Source: Mesostigma viride (Eukaryota > Streptophyta > Mesostigmatophyceae > Mesostigmatales > Mesostigmataceae). From it: a stretch of DNA of 64,000 nt. Both the position numbers and the translations under genes were made by a program. Shown here piece by piece: positions 31,800-44,160 of this stretch; within the stretch, counting starts at the first letter, position 1, and each line of letters begins with the position of its first letter. The DNA lies in contig RPFO01000253.1 in assembly GCA_009746045.1 (NCBI GenBank), positions 1,332,888 through 1,396,887 of the forward strand, given 5' to 3'. A model generated the notes under the pieces. It searched no databases. It was given only the letters and a program-made list of their open reading frames with translations, and was not told the DNA's origin.

Positions 31800-32150
31800 C
31801 GCCCAGCCCAGCCCTTGGTGGTTGCTGGTAACGGTAGTGCAACGTGCCTTGATTCTCGTGCCCGGTCTGCTAAGGATACAGCGGCGGCAACTGTGGTCGC
31901 GACTGTGGTTGTTGCTGCTGCTGAAGTTGCTGCTGCTGCGGTGGTTGCTGCTGCGGCTGTTGCTCAGCTGCGGTTGCTGCTGCTGGACATCCCCCTGGGG
32001 CGTTTCTGGACTGTGTCTTTCTCGATCCCCCTTGAATTCCACCCTATAGCTTCTAGACTGTCATCGTATGATGAGCCTCCGCCGCTCTGGTTACGTCCCC
32101 ATGCATATTTACATAAACCTGAGTTACGTAGCGATCAACTGTGCAGGTAT
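31800..32150 (+). CDS. Candidate exon, Ala/Val-rich then Pro-rich
   Basis: After acceptor-like CCCAG the frame gives Ala/Val repeats (GTT/GCT codons) and then LLLLDIPLGRFWTVSFSIPL and DEPPPLWLRPHAYLHKPE, ending near GTATTA. The second half looks coding; the first half may be a repeat expansion. Unknown family, low certainty. Confidence 0.25.
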
Positions 32151-33279
32151 TAGGAAGAATCAATGTGGCCTATGTAATGCAGAAATTTGCGCTTCACGAC
32201 ATGCAGGGGTCGTGAGATATCTGGCACCGCGACTTAATTGATGCCAATCTAATTAATACACACTTGTAAAGGCGCGGTAAACCCTGTACAGTTACAAATG
32301 GATAGTTGCCCCAGGTTCAATGTGTAGGCATAGCTGCACTTCACATTCATCAAACCAAGAGGACGAGAACTTCGTCCTCGGACCAATTTCACCTAGGTGC
32401 GCTAGTGACGGCGGAACGGATAAGCAGGCGCGGCGCCACGTGCGCCGACCTCCCAGACGCGATTTCGGTTTGGCATCTAGGGCCGACCCGGTTTGGCATC
32501 TAGGCCCAAAATAACTAGTCTGTATCACTCAATCTATCACAGTTTCATACAGAGTCCCGGACTAAAGGGCAATTACCAAATAAGTACCGAAATGAATCCC
32601 AAAGCCCTACGGACTACGCAAGAAAGCCTAAGACACCATTAATTTCATTGTTGCGCCCGGACCAACCGGACCAACTGGCCGGTCCGCAACACTTGTGAGT
32701 TGCGTATCCACTGCCACCATGTACGGGGGCTATTGTCATGCGGCCCCACCTTACCCACCTTAGCAGATTCTGCAGCATGCAGTTTGAGCTTTGGCTCAAT
32801 GCAAGCACTCTGACAAGTGCGGACAGCTTTTGCTAGACTGCGTTTTGATGATGCAGCTATTGGCTGAGCATGTACCACAGGTGAAGGGGTGAGTGGATGC
32901 TGACCACCTTCTTTGCCATTTTGACCCCCATCTGCAGGTGGCCCAGCCTGCAGTGACTTACTGCTATCATCGAGGGTGATCTGGTGTTCACAAGTGTTGT
33001 GGGTGTCACTCTCACCACATTGGGTGTTCCACACAACCACTCAACCCTGGGTGTTCCAAATAACAATGCTATGCCAGGAAACTGTACATATAGGGCTGTC
33101 GGCCAATTACAGCTCTTCCTCTTCTGCCACATCTGTCAGGGGAGGTAGATACAGTTTTATCCTGTGAGGTGAGCACCTGTGCACTCTACCAGTGTCAAGA
33201 TGTCTTGCCATTGGTGTCAAACTTGAGGATTATTAGTGTCTGGCCCTAGCCAGGTACCCACTTTTCCTAGCCCTCATAA

Positions 33280-33415
33280 TTCCTTGTAGAAGAGAACTTG
33301 GTCTCCTTCCCTGAAGCTATCACGTGGATGCGTTGCATCCTTGGCAGCTAATTTGCTGGCGGCCTGTGCTCGCTGTGCGTAGTAACGGGCTAGTACCTCT
33401 GCATGGTGGGTTTAT
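33280..33415 (-). pseudogene. Integrase C-terminal fragment
   Basis: The minus strand reads AEVLARYYAQRAQAASKLAA then DSFREGDQVLFYKEL. The helix followed by F-x-x-G-D-x-V-L-F-Y is typical of the region after the integrase catalytic core in LTR elements. Stops lie on both sides. Confidence 0.6.
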
Positions 33416-34473
33416 TCCTGCCAGTAATCCATCTGGTGTATAATAATGAGACCCCCCTGCATGAGGAGTTGTCATGAGTGGCCTCCTACTGTATTGAGTA
33501 CAGCATGGTTGACCACAATGCTCTGTCTGCATATGACCCATGACTGTCAGCCAGGCTATTACCTTCTTAATCCTTAGCTACAATGGTTAAAATCGACCTA
33601 ATGGCCCTTTCAATGGTATACCTTGCCTCTCATGATCTTCCAGCCCTGCCAGGTCAATAGCCTCACACCCTGGCTCATTGGCAACGCAAGTACTACTGCT
33701 GATCAAGAAGCAGTGCCTCCACAGGGTAGTACCTGGCTTCAGCAATTAATCAAGAGAGCCCTGAGCAACTGTGATTTGTCCATACCATGCAGGTTTAACA
33801 ATTATATTGTGGTATATAGTAGCCTGGCCCATGCGAAATATGATTGCCCTTTTATATGAACGTCATCACCAACCACTCTGCCCTTGCACTTAGGTGGAGT
33901 AGCTACATGCCACTTAGGCGGTTTGGGATCATTGAACTGACAATTAATGCTGACAGCTAGTGGGATCTGACCACCTGGCATGCACCTCAGAGTGCTGCCC
34001 CCCCTAGTTTAGCTGCTACCATGCACCTCTGCACTGACTTCATGCCCATAAAGGAAGTGCAGCTGTATATAACGCGAGCTCATCAATACTGATATGAGGT
34101 GATGCTGTGGTGGATGCCCGGGAAACCTTGGGAACCACACATATGAATGTGGGTTTAGTGACATAGTAGTAGTCTTCTTTGACCAACATCAACACCTTGC
34201 CAGTCCTGCTGACTGACCTGCCAGAGGGGCATGCAGATGGAGGGTTTAAAGAGGACACACCATGACAGTCATCAAAGGAAAACTCACTCTAGTAGGGAGA
34301 GCGCCTGCAGTTGGCTGGGTCGCCGTGATGCGGCCCCGAAAGCACTTGTGGCAGAGCACTGCATCCAGGTGTCCCAGCTTTCTCCTCGTTATTGCGGCAG
34401 TCCTCCTTGCGTTGCCACGCCGTACCGCACAGTGTGTGCACCGCAGCTGCTGTCGCTCCTTCTTCTTCAAGAG

Positions 34474-34970
<497 letters not shown>

Positions 34971-34977
34971 AACTTGT

Positions 34978-35332
34978 TGCCCTTGCCCTTGCCCCTGCCC
35001 TTGCATGCCCTTGCCCTTGCCCTTGCCCTTGCTCTTGCCCTTGCCCTTGCCCTTGCCCTTGCCCTTGCCCTTGCCCTTGCCCTTGCCCTTGCCCTTGCCC
35101 TTGCCCTTGCCCTTGCCCTTGCCCTTGCCCTTGCCCTTGCCCTTGCCCTTGCCCTTGCCCTTGCCCTTGCCCTTGCCCTTGCCCTTGCCCTTGCCCTTGC
35201 CCTTGCCCTTGCCCTTGCCCTTGCCCTTGCCCTTGCCCTTGCCCTTGCCCTTGCCCTTGCCCTTGCCCTTGCCCTTGCCCTTGCCCTTCACCTTGCCCTT
35301 CACCTTGCCCTTCACCTTGCCCTTCCCCTGAT
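34978..35332. repeat. GCCCTT hexanucleotide repeat
   Basis: More than 50 near-perfect units beginning 8 bp after the GTT tract; the last units vary to CACCTTGCCCTT. Leu-Pro, Leu-Ala or Gly-Lys frames are artefacts. Confidence 0.98.
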
Positions 35333-35705
35333 CCTTATATAAATTACTGCCCCAGCAGCGACTTAACATCATGGCAATGGTGGGAGGCCTCTAATCTTAT
35401 ACTCCCTAGCCTGCCCCTTCTCCTCCTCCTCCCCCTCCACCCTGACCCTCTTCTTGACATTGGGGTCCCCGTTGCTGAGGGGGGCCAGGGCCAGCTTGAT
35501 GTGGCACCTTCATATTCTCCCAACCATGATGCCTAGCCGATCCTGTGGAGAGCATAGATAGGTGTTACGATCAAGTCTCAGTTTCTCCAAGAAGGAATGC
35601 AGCCAGAATTCGGGATCTATAAACTGCTGGACATCGCTCATGGCGAGCCTTAATAGCCAATTCCCACCACTACTTGGTCTCGGCTACGTAGTCATGGGTG
35701 ACCAC

Positions 35706-36533
35706 ACGTCACTGCCGCTAAGGCAGCCATGCCTAGAATGTTGCCTAGCTGTGCCAACACACCTAGTCACGTGCCGCCAACGCACGGTACACAACCAGCC
35801 ATAGCCTTAGCCTAGTCCTTACAGCCATGCTACGCCCTGGCTATGTTCAGATTACTTGCCCACGCTCCTTGCCCACGCTCCTTGCTATATTCGTGGTTCT
35901 CTGAACATAGCTTCTTTATAGTGAGATGGAAGGGTAGCCGCTATAGCTAGGTTATTGGGTTCACGTGACATACCTTTTGAGGCCGGTGCGGCCTGATCCG
36001 GATCAGTCGTGGCCAAAGCTTTGGCCAGTTTTTCTTGGCCAGGTGGCAGGAGCTACGTTGAGATATAAACCTGCCACTGTCTAGGTTTCTTGGCTCATGG
36101 CGTAGTGATTAACTAGATCTAGATTCTTTCTCTCACGCAGTATGTGACCTAATAGCCCCGGCAGCCTTACGTAAGCTGCCGGCAATTAGAACGCCACATT
36201 GCGTCATTTGTTCAGACGCAACATTTGCGTGGCGAAAAAATGCCGTCCGGGCCAAGGCCGCATGACACGCAAAAAAGGACAAAAACAAACCCACCTAGCT
36301 AAGGTCGGCCTCTTTTCTTTTGCTCACATGGGTCTTATTGCACCCACAGTTTGCCGGATCGTTAGCCTGTCCTTTTAGCTAGCCGCGCCCGATTGCAGCT
36401 GTGGCATGCCTTTGGCATGAAGGAGACTGGGGGTCTCTGCCCTTTCTCCTGTAGTGCACACACAGGGATTAAAAGCACTTCGGTGCTCCGTGACTCCCCA
36501 ACGGGAGCACGAGTTTAATTAATTAATTAATTA
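35706..36533 (+). mobile_element. LINE 3' copy with ATGGGTGACCAC target duplication
   Basis: The 12-bp duplication occurs at 35694-35705 and 36534-36545. Shares the 3' UTR, terminal hairpin and (TTAA)n tail with 17711-18555, but carries about 430 extra bp (35890-36322) and no ORF1. It may be a longer-3'-UTR variant; the other copy may have lost this part. Confidence 0.85.
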
Positions 36534-36556
36534 ATGGGTGACCACCTGATACTCAT

Positions 36557-36930
36557 CTACCCACCTGAATGCACCATACATCTCAACTGAACTCTGGGGA
36601 CCGTGGCAAGAAGTTCAGTAAAACTCCTTATTATATACAGAAGTCCTCCCACACTACATACCCATGCAGCCCTTGAGTGTCCTGCCACCTGGGATACCTT
36701 ACCTGGAACATCATTATGAGGTTCTGAATAGCTGTGCTCGAGAATGGTGCTACATTGGTGGAAAAAAATACTCCGCATGAGAGCCCCAAACCAATTCTTG
36801 ACATTCAGCTCCTCCCCAGTGGCTCGCTGCAGGGTCACCAAGGCCAGGTTCCCCTGCTCCCTAAGTATGTACCCCTCACGCAGGCAGCTAGGCCCCTAAT
36901 GTTAATCCTGTCTACAGGACGGGTGTGATT
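36557..36930 (-). pseudogene. Gag-like fragment
   Basis: Minus-strand frame with LREQGNLALVTLQRATGEEL and KNWFGALMRSIFFHQCST, a helical pattern seen in retroelement capsid regions. No zinc knuckle. Weak match; context (other minus-strand retroelement parts) supports it. Confidence 0.35.
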
Positions 36931-37307
36931 GAGGACAGGCCAGTGTGTGGGTGACCCAGAGGGAGAGGATGGTGATGAGGGAAGACCTGTGTTAAGAGGA
37001 GGGAGGAGCCTGAGCAGCAGTTACTGGGGAAAGTGTGAGAGGGGTTAGTGGGAGGGTTCGTGGGAAGGTTAATATTTGAACGGGGCGGGGGTGCAGCAAC
37101 CGTGGCCCACCCCTGGCAAGGACGTGGTGGGTGGGCTGAACAGCTAGGCACACGTGTGGGAGGATTTTCCTATAGCTGCCTCCTACGTGCAGCTTCCCAC
37201 TGATGAACTGTGGGAGAGAGAGAGTCGTCATCTTCATCGTGTTGTTGTCAGTAGTGTTAGTACTTTTATAGTAAAGGTATGGTGGAGCCATGACGGCAGC
37301 AGCTTAA

Positions 37308-38052
37308 TTACCAGCCCCGGCCATGATGACATTGTGGATCGAGACGCTCCAGGTATGTCACCATGCGAAGCCTGTTGCCCCGCACCCCTTCTCCCCGAAG
37401 GAGGGCATGGAGGACAGCCAGTAGGTTGTCACAGATATGCAGGATATATGGATGGCGGTCGCGCAGCCCCTGGATGTGCATTATAATGGCACACACCATG
37501 CTGGCCTGCTCAGCCATGATAGGCTCAGTCAGGCCTGTCTGCCATCCCGTGGAAGACCTGTGTGTGTGCCTGGATGGCACGCCACACACCCTAGTCTGCA
37601 AGGGTGATCAGGTCCTGCTCTGTCAGGGCCCCCTCCATCTCCACGTCCTGCGGTTGCTCAGGGTAGTGGGTGGGTTGGAGGGACCACCATCACCTCCTCA
37701 TCCGCAGCCCGGCCGTGGCCACCGCCTTGCCGCGGTTGGCCCGCGAGCTGGAGGCAGAGGGAGTGGCATCCCCCTCTGCCGAGGTGCCCAGGGTGGACGG
37801 GCGCCACCCTGGGTAGTGGGAGGGGCCTGCTGGCCCTCCCGGGGAGGGATGGACCGGACTCCCCTCGCGACTGTCGCGTGTGCGACGCCGCGGGCCACCC
37901 TGGGTAGTGGGAGGGGCCTGCTGGCCCTCACGGGGAGTGATGGACTCCCCTCTCGACTGTCGCGTGTGCGACGTCGCTGCAGGGGGCACTGAACACCCCC
38001 CCCGACAGCGGTGTGACGGCCCAGCTGCCCTGGGCAGCTGGCTCTGCAGCAT
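37308..38052 (-). pseudogene. Gag-like start with disordered Pro/Ser/Gly repeats
   Basis: ATG at 38052 opens 120 codons, then frames shift. Later pieces read EMEGALTEQDLITLADQG and WRAIQAHTQVFHG. Two ~88-bp tandem copies (37804-37975) encode repeats with GQQAPPTTQGG. An N-terminal gag segment is the likeliest reading. Confidence 0.35.
37804..37975. repeat. ~88-bp tandem duplication
   Basis: CCACCCTGGGTAGTGGGAGG through CGACTGTCGCGTGTGCGAC occurs twice in direct order with a few changes. Confidence 0.9.
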
Positions 38053-38097
38053 TGGGGCGCCCCCCTGAGCTGCTGGATAGTTTTTAAGATAAATTCA

Positions 38098-38652
38098 TTG
38101 AGAATGATCAATTACGGAGGTGAGATTGGCATGCAACATAAGGAAAACCCTAAAATGAAGAAGAACCCTGAAGAAATTAATAGTAATCTGACATGGACGG
38201 CATCCAAGGATCACGCCAGCTGCACAAGGTACAACTACCTCCATCACAAAACTACGACACAACCATCGCTGCCAGCCCACCATGCATGCAGGCCTGGGAG
38301 GGATCTAGACTGCATGGGTCGCGTCAAAGTGCGGCGGGAAAACACATCAGCAACGGTGCGAGTGAGGGCATGTGACAGGCGCTGCCACCAATACGATGAG
38401 CACGTGCGGTCAGACCACGCGGGCGGTCTGACTCTTGAGGTCGAGGCGGTCTACACGGCGCTGGCCGCGCTCGTGGAAAAACTCCGCCGTCTTGGGGCCC
38501 ATGGCCCCGAACTCCTCAAGGACAAAGGGGATGACCCCGTGGGGCCCCACATTGCCGTATCAGATCTGGGGAAAGTCCCAACCGTACTCGGTCGGCTGGC
38601 TGTGACCAGCGTACGTTGGTCAAAGGAGGGCAACGTTCGTTGGATCATGTAG
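38098..38652 (+). CDS. Hypothetical ORF, 184 codons
   Basis: ATG start and TAG stop. Contains HVRSDHAGGLTLEVEAVYTA and ALVEKLRRLGAHGPELLKD. No family recognised; it may overlap a minus-strand LTR, so it could be chance. Confidence 0.25.
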   Translation: MRMINYGGEIGMQHKENPKMKKNPEEINSNLTWTASKDHASCTRYNYLHHKTTTQPSLPAHHACRPGRDLDCMGRVKVRRENTSATVRVRACDRRCHQYDEHVRSDHAGGLTLEVEAVYTALAALVEKLRRLGAHGPELLKDKGDDPVGPHIAVSDLGKVPTVLGRLAVTSVRWSKEGNVRWIM

Positions 38653-39680
38653 CGCTGCAGCTGGTAGGCCACATTAGCCCGTGGCCTACATAGTCCATGG
38701 CCCGGGCACCTCGACGTTGTAGATGTCTCTCTGACTGAGAGTAGTAGCTGGCCAGCATCGATATGCGCAAGTTACATCGACATTCGCGACTTATATCGAC
38801 GTCAAAGCTATATTGATCAACTGGTGCAAGCTAGTCACGCTAAGGAACGATCACAGTTGGTTCCTTAGCCTAAATGCCATTACAACAGCAGAGGGCTGGG
38901 CAGATGAGTATCTTATCCCCGGCTCTAGTGACGCTATGGTTGGCATGATGCAGACGATATTTGTAACTTTCGTGTAATTATTTTTCTGAAAAGATTAGCA
39001 TAGTACTCCGTGGCACGCCCATGCGCATGACACGCAAGTACTTACTTAATTAATTAGGCTATATTTTCTTGATTAATCAATGAATTAACACAAACTCTTA
39101 TTAGATTCAAATTAAACTACGCAATGAAGAAAACACGTCATGTCCTTAGATTGAGCCTTTAATCTTACACCTTTTGCAACCAGCCCCAGTGCTTGTAAAA
39201 TGTTTTCTCTGTGGGAACCAATCCTGCAATAATTAATACCACAGTTTGACACTTTGAGGACACGTCATTTGTCCCACATCCTCGTGCTACAAATTTGCAC
39301 GCGTAGTGCCTTCCTGGGTGCGGGAAAGGATTGATGAAGATTGGTTCTGTAACTGCCATCTACTATAGGACATATTATAAAGCGACAGGCACAGCAGTTG
39401 ACCACTGACTTGTTTTTACCATCAAGGTAATCACCTCATTGTCGGACGGTGGGCCTTATGAACTAGATAGCAGTAGTCCTTGAGAACCAAAGTACAGTAT
39501 CAGACTTAGTCCAAATATTTATAGTTTGGCTTCACTGGCCGGCTTCGTAAGAAGTATGTACCACGGTCGCGGTCGCCACCACTGCTGTCGCTGTCACTGC
39601 CGTCGTTCCCATCAGACCCTGTTCAGATAAAAAGCAACCGTGCAGTCAAGACAAGTCCCCGTGACTGGCAGTGAGTACAT
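38653..39680. other. No gene seen
   Basis: A-T-rich spacer; no repeat or coding signal beyond short chance frames. Confidence 0.4.
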
Positions 39681-39687
39681 TAACCAA

Positions 39688-40088
39688 ACCCTCCCTCCCT
39701 CCCCCCCCCCCATCCCTCCCTCCCTCCCTCCCCATCCCTCCCTCCCTCCCTCCCTCCCTCCCTCCCTCCCTCCTCCCTCCCTCCCTCCCTCCTCCCTCCC
39801 TCCCTCCCTCCCTCCCTCCTCCCTCCCTCCCTCCCCCTCCCTCCCTCCCTCCCCCATCCCTCCCTCCCTCCCTCCCTCCCCCATCCCTCCCTCCCTCCCT
39901 CCCTCCCCATCCTCCCTCCCTCCCCCATCCCTCCCTCCCTCCTCCCTCCCTCCCTCCCTCCCTCCCTCCCTCCCTCCCTCCCTCCCCCCTCCCTCCCTCC
40001 CTCCTCCCTCCCTCCCTCCCTCCCTCCCTCCTCCCTCCCTCCCTCCTCCCTCCCTCCCTCCCTCCCTCCCTCCCTCCCTCCCTCCCTC
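39688..40088. repeat. CCCT microsatellite (400 bp)
   Basis: Pure pyrimidine on the plus strand, mostly CCCT/CCTC units with CCCCAT interruptions. Long open frames on both strands are artefacts. Confidence 0.97.
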
Positions 40089-40094
40089 ATGTGT

Positions 40095-40450
40095 ACTAGA
40101 AGGGGGCGGCCATCTACGTCGGCCAGAAGCCCTGGCAAGCGACCCCTGCATTTTGCCCCAGGCACCACAGCTTAGGGGCATTCAAATTATCCAGTAGTCT
40201 GGCAGAATAGTACATAAAGCCAGTACATAAGGACTAGCGAAGGCGTAGTAAGCTATGGCTGACCTACCTCCAGCTCCGGCAGACCGCGGCGGGGAAGCCG
40301 TTGTACCTATAAGGGGGCGGGCGGCCATCTACGTCAGCCACAAGACCTGGCTTGCACACGTACACACAAGACCTGGCAAGCGACCCCCGCTGCCCCAGCA
40401 CCTCCAGGCACCCCTGCTTAGGGGAATATACCAGCAGTAGTGTAGAATAG
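40095..40450. repeat. Two diverged direct copies around GGCGGCCATCTACGTC
   Basis: Copies at about 40105-40200 and 40315-40452 share GGCCATCTACGTC, CCTGGCAAGCGACCCC and a CAG-AGTAGT end. A third, inverted match lies near 41140-41165. Confidence 0.7.
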
Positions 40451-42120
40451 TAAGGCCTAGCCACCGTCAGCCTTGTACATGTACGCCTATTACGGGCCCC
40501 ATACCAGCTGATGCCTTACCATTATTTGGCCACGTACATGTGTGGCTATGATGTGCCACCCACCAGACGATGACTAGCTTGATTTAGTTAGTTATGCTGT
40601 GCCCATGCAGAGAGCTACTCTAGCTAGACTGCTGAGCCGCCATGCCCTAGCCATGGTTGGTTGTTTAGCCATGATGATCTTCCACCCCATGCCAGGCCTT
40701 TCCGACACGAGATGAGCTCTGATACATCATGGTGGTGTAGGTGCACCTGGTGTATCAAAAGCGATCTGCCCCTTCTCAGGGATATGTGCTACATGTACTC
40801 CCAACGGAGTTATGTTCTTCATTAATTAATGGGTGCCCATCAAGGGACACCTGCACCGCCATGCTATTCCATAGCACTAGAGCTCGCAAATGGGGTGGAA
40901 GATAACTTATCTTCCATGGGCCATGGCTAATCAATAGCTAATCAGTACCTAGGGTACACGACATCTCAGAAGAGAGTGGCTCGCTGCATGGGCAAAGTAT
41001 AACGAGGTTGGCAATGTGTGGCTAGTTGTGGCTAAGACAAGGCTGTTCATCATGGGCCGTGGGCTACATTTACAATTGTATCATTCTCGCTGCTGCTGTA
41101 CAGGTCCCTAAGCTGCTGGGGCCGGGAGCTTACATGGCTTGTGGTCGACGTAGATGGCATCCCCCCTCGAGTAGACCTGTTAACACACTTAACATAACCA
41201 ATCCCAGCACAGGCTGGCAGATCTAACCGAATCTGTCCTACGTTCAAATTGTTATGAATACACTTTAGATTTGTCAGCACTTGAGAGTGTACTGGGCCCT
41301 CAAAGAGCCTTCACAACTGCCAGTGAGCTCCGTAAATCAGACCCTGCTTGGATCATGCCCCGACAAATGAGGGCCGCGTACACAAGTCCTAATTTGGCTC
41401 AAAGTCTCGCGGCTCTGAAGAACTTGGAGACTGTATAGCTTTCTCAGTACTTGTCCAAAAGTCCTCTGATAAAAACAGAATTGTAGCCAAAACTTGGGAT
41501 GTAACAACTTTTGGTTGTTACACAACCCAACTGCAAAACACTCTTTACCAGAGAGTAGTACCAGTTGATCTGATATTGTGCTAGAAATACTACTGAGCCC
41601 GTGGTGCAAACGAGCACTACACTTGACGTGTGTCCACTGCGATACCGTCCACTGCGATCCCCAGAAACACTTGACGTGTCCACTGCGATACCCAGAAACG
41701 CGAGACTGGTTGATCACTAAGACACAGAACTTACATTAATTAACTAACATTTTACATTTGGTATTTAAAATTAACGCATACATTATTTTATTTGTTTTTA
41801 ACGGACATGGATGTCAGGGTGAATCGTATGCGTCGTAGTCTCCAGAAGGCATTGAATCAAAGCAAACAATGCCATCTCAGCAACACAGTTTTAACCTTGA
41901 TCAATAACACATTAACCTTGATCAATAACACACCCTTGCGTCTTGTGAGTATAATCCTAATGAAAATGCTGAATGGACAGCTCGGGTTATATGCACGCAG
42001 CGTGCAATATCAAATGCATACACAGCAGCGACCGGGTTTGTTCCACCTGTCCCCTCGGAAGATCCGATTTCGGATGGGAACTCCCAAAGTGTCAGAACAT
42101 ATTCAAGCGGGGATCCCAAT
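40451..42120. other. No gene assigned
   Basis: Only short chance frames on both strands. AACCTTGATCAATAACAC is directly repeated near 41893-41928. Confidence 0.4.
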
Positions 42121-42121
42121 C

Positions 42122-42310
42122 CTATTCAAAATACACAGGATTGGGTTTAAGAGGACGTGACCGGCTTGATCGCAGCTGGGGTGGAGGTGGCACGTTGTCG
42201 TACTCTGCGCCACGGACCATCACAACCATGAAAATGCCATTGGACCCAATACACGGAATGAGACCGTCGCCAACATTCACTTTCAAGTGCCTATTTCGAA
42301 TGCATGGGCA
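42122..42310 (-). CDS. Candidate minus-strand exon, unknown gene
   Basis: Frame reads HLKVNVGDGLIPCIGSNG, then FMVVMVRGAEYDNVPPPP and a basic Pro-containing tail, ending at a stop at 42122. The composition looks coding. No family recognised and no neighbouring exon is proven. Confidence 0.3.
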   Translation of the reverse strand, partial: CPCIRNRHLKVNVGDGLIPCIGSNGIFMVVMVRGAEYDNVPPPPQLRSSRSRPLKPNPVYFE

Positions 42311-42839
42311 TATAGTAAGACATAAACAATATTGACAGAAGACTAACAGACTGCTAATGTCACGCACCATGAGTACGCTGTATTACTAAATTACATTTTC
42401 AGGGCTGATGAATTTACTGCTGGCTTATACACACAGTTCATTGTAGCCACCCGACTTGACCCGAGGCCATTATAGCTTCATAATATAACAATTGTGATTC
42501 TATCTTGGTGATTGAAGTGAATGGGACAAACTGCCTGTTGTGTTTATGGCTGCCTACGGCAGCCAGCTAGCACAATTTGCAGTATTTAGAGCTACTTGAG
42601 GAATTGTGCCAATTAGGGAACGGATGCTTAGGAAAGGTTGTGTCAGAGAAAGGGAAGATACAGTAGCGATAGAATATCATATCGTCCAAGTACAGGTTGC
42701 ACATGATGGAAATACTATAAATCCAACGACAACACTATAAATCCAACGACAACAACAGTCTTTAGACTTTATTCCTCTGTCTAAGCCAGTGTAGTAGCCG
42801 CTGGGTAGTAGCATAACAACACGACCAAACGGGACTTAC

Positions 42840-42909
42840 CTCGCCCTGGCCTTCCAAGCTTTCCCCCCGACTTCCCATGTGATCTTCCATGCTTGGCAGT
42901 TGCCTCGGC
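42840..42909 (-). CDS. Candidate small minus-strand exon
   Basis: On the minus strand, acceptor GCGTTTCAG and donor GTAAGT flank 70 bases that are open in more than one frame (e.g. QPRQLPSMEDHMGSRGES). The splice sites are good but the gene is unknown. Confidence 0.3.
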
Positions 42910-43045
42910 TGCTGAAACGCACATGGCCGCAAGATACAGACAAGGCACACGCCGGTGAGTACCAGGTACAGGACATGAGTAGTCTATTTCCCCTACTCAT
43001 TATTAATGAGAACCCAATTTCAAAGGTGGCTTTCAAACTACCAAC

Positions 43046-44160
43046 CTCCCTCCCTCCCCTCCCTCCCCTCCTCCCTCCCTCCCTCCCCTCCCCTCCCTCC
43101 CTCCCTCCCCCATCCCTGCCTCCCTCCCCCATCCCTCCCTCCTCCCTCCCTCCCTCCCTCCCTCCCTCCCTCCCTCTCTCCCTCCCTCCCTCCCTCCCTC
43201 CCTCCCTCCCTCCCTCCCTCCCTCCCTCCCTCCCTCCCTCCTCCCTCCCCCCCACATCTCTCCCTCCCTCCCCCCCACATCTCTCCCTCCCTCCCTCCCT
43301 CCCTCCCTCCCTCCCTCCCTCCCTCCCTCCCTCCCTCCCCCATCCCTGCCTCCCTCCCCCATCCCTCCCTCCCCCCCTCCCTCCCTCCTCCCTCTCTCCC
43401 TCCTCCCTCCCTCCCTCCCTCCCTCCTCCCTCCCTCCCTCCCTCCCTCCCTCCCTCCCCCCACATCTCTCCCTCCCTCCCCCCCACATCTCTCCCTCCCT
43501 CCCTCCCTCCCTCCCTCCCTCCCTCCCTCCCTCCCTCCCTCCCTCCCTCCCTCCCTCCCTCCCTCCCTCCCCCATCCCTCCCTCCCTCCTCTCCCTCCCT
43601 CCCTCCCTCCCTCCCTCCCTCCCTCCCTCCCTCCCTCCTCCCTCCCTGCCTCCCTCCTTCCATCCCTCCCTCCCTCCCTCCCTCCTCCCTCCCTCCCTCC
43701 CTCCCTCCCTCCCTCCCTGCCTCCCTCCTTCCATCCCTCCCTCCTCCCTCCCTCTCCCTCCCTCCCTCCCTCCCTCCCTCCCTCCCTCCCTCCCTCCCTC
43801 CCTCCCTCCCTCCCCCCACATCTCTCCCTCCCTCCCCCCACATCTCTCCCTCCCTCCCTCCCTCCCTCCCTCCCCCTCCCTCCCTCCCTCCCTCCCTCCC
43901 TGCCTCCCTCCCCCACATCTCTCCCTCCCTCCCTCCCTCCCTCCCTCCCTCCCTCCCTCCCTCCCTCCCTCCCTCCCTCCCTCCCTCCCTCCCTCCCTCC
44001 CTCCCTCCCTCCCTCCCCCCCTCCCCCCCATCCCTCCCTCCCTCCCTCCCCATCCCTCCCTCCCTCCCTCTCCCTCCCTCCCTCCCTCCCTCCCTCCCTC
44101 CCTCCCTCCCTCCCTCCCTCCCTCCCTCCCTCCCTCCCTCCCTCCCTCCCTCCCTCCCTC
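43046..44160. repeat. CCCT microsatellite (1.1 kb)
   Basis: Almost pure pyrimidine on the plus strand with CCCT units and recurring CACATCTCT and CCCATC breaks that appear as larger duplicated blocks. Frames of 300-430 codons on both strands are artefacts. Confidence 0.97.

Noticed and set aside
38070-38821. Minus-strand LTR bounded by AGTT/AACT
   Set aside because: Only 4-bp ends, no duplication and no partner; too weak to list as a feature.
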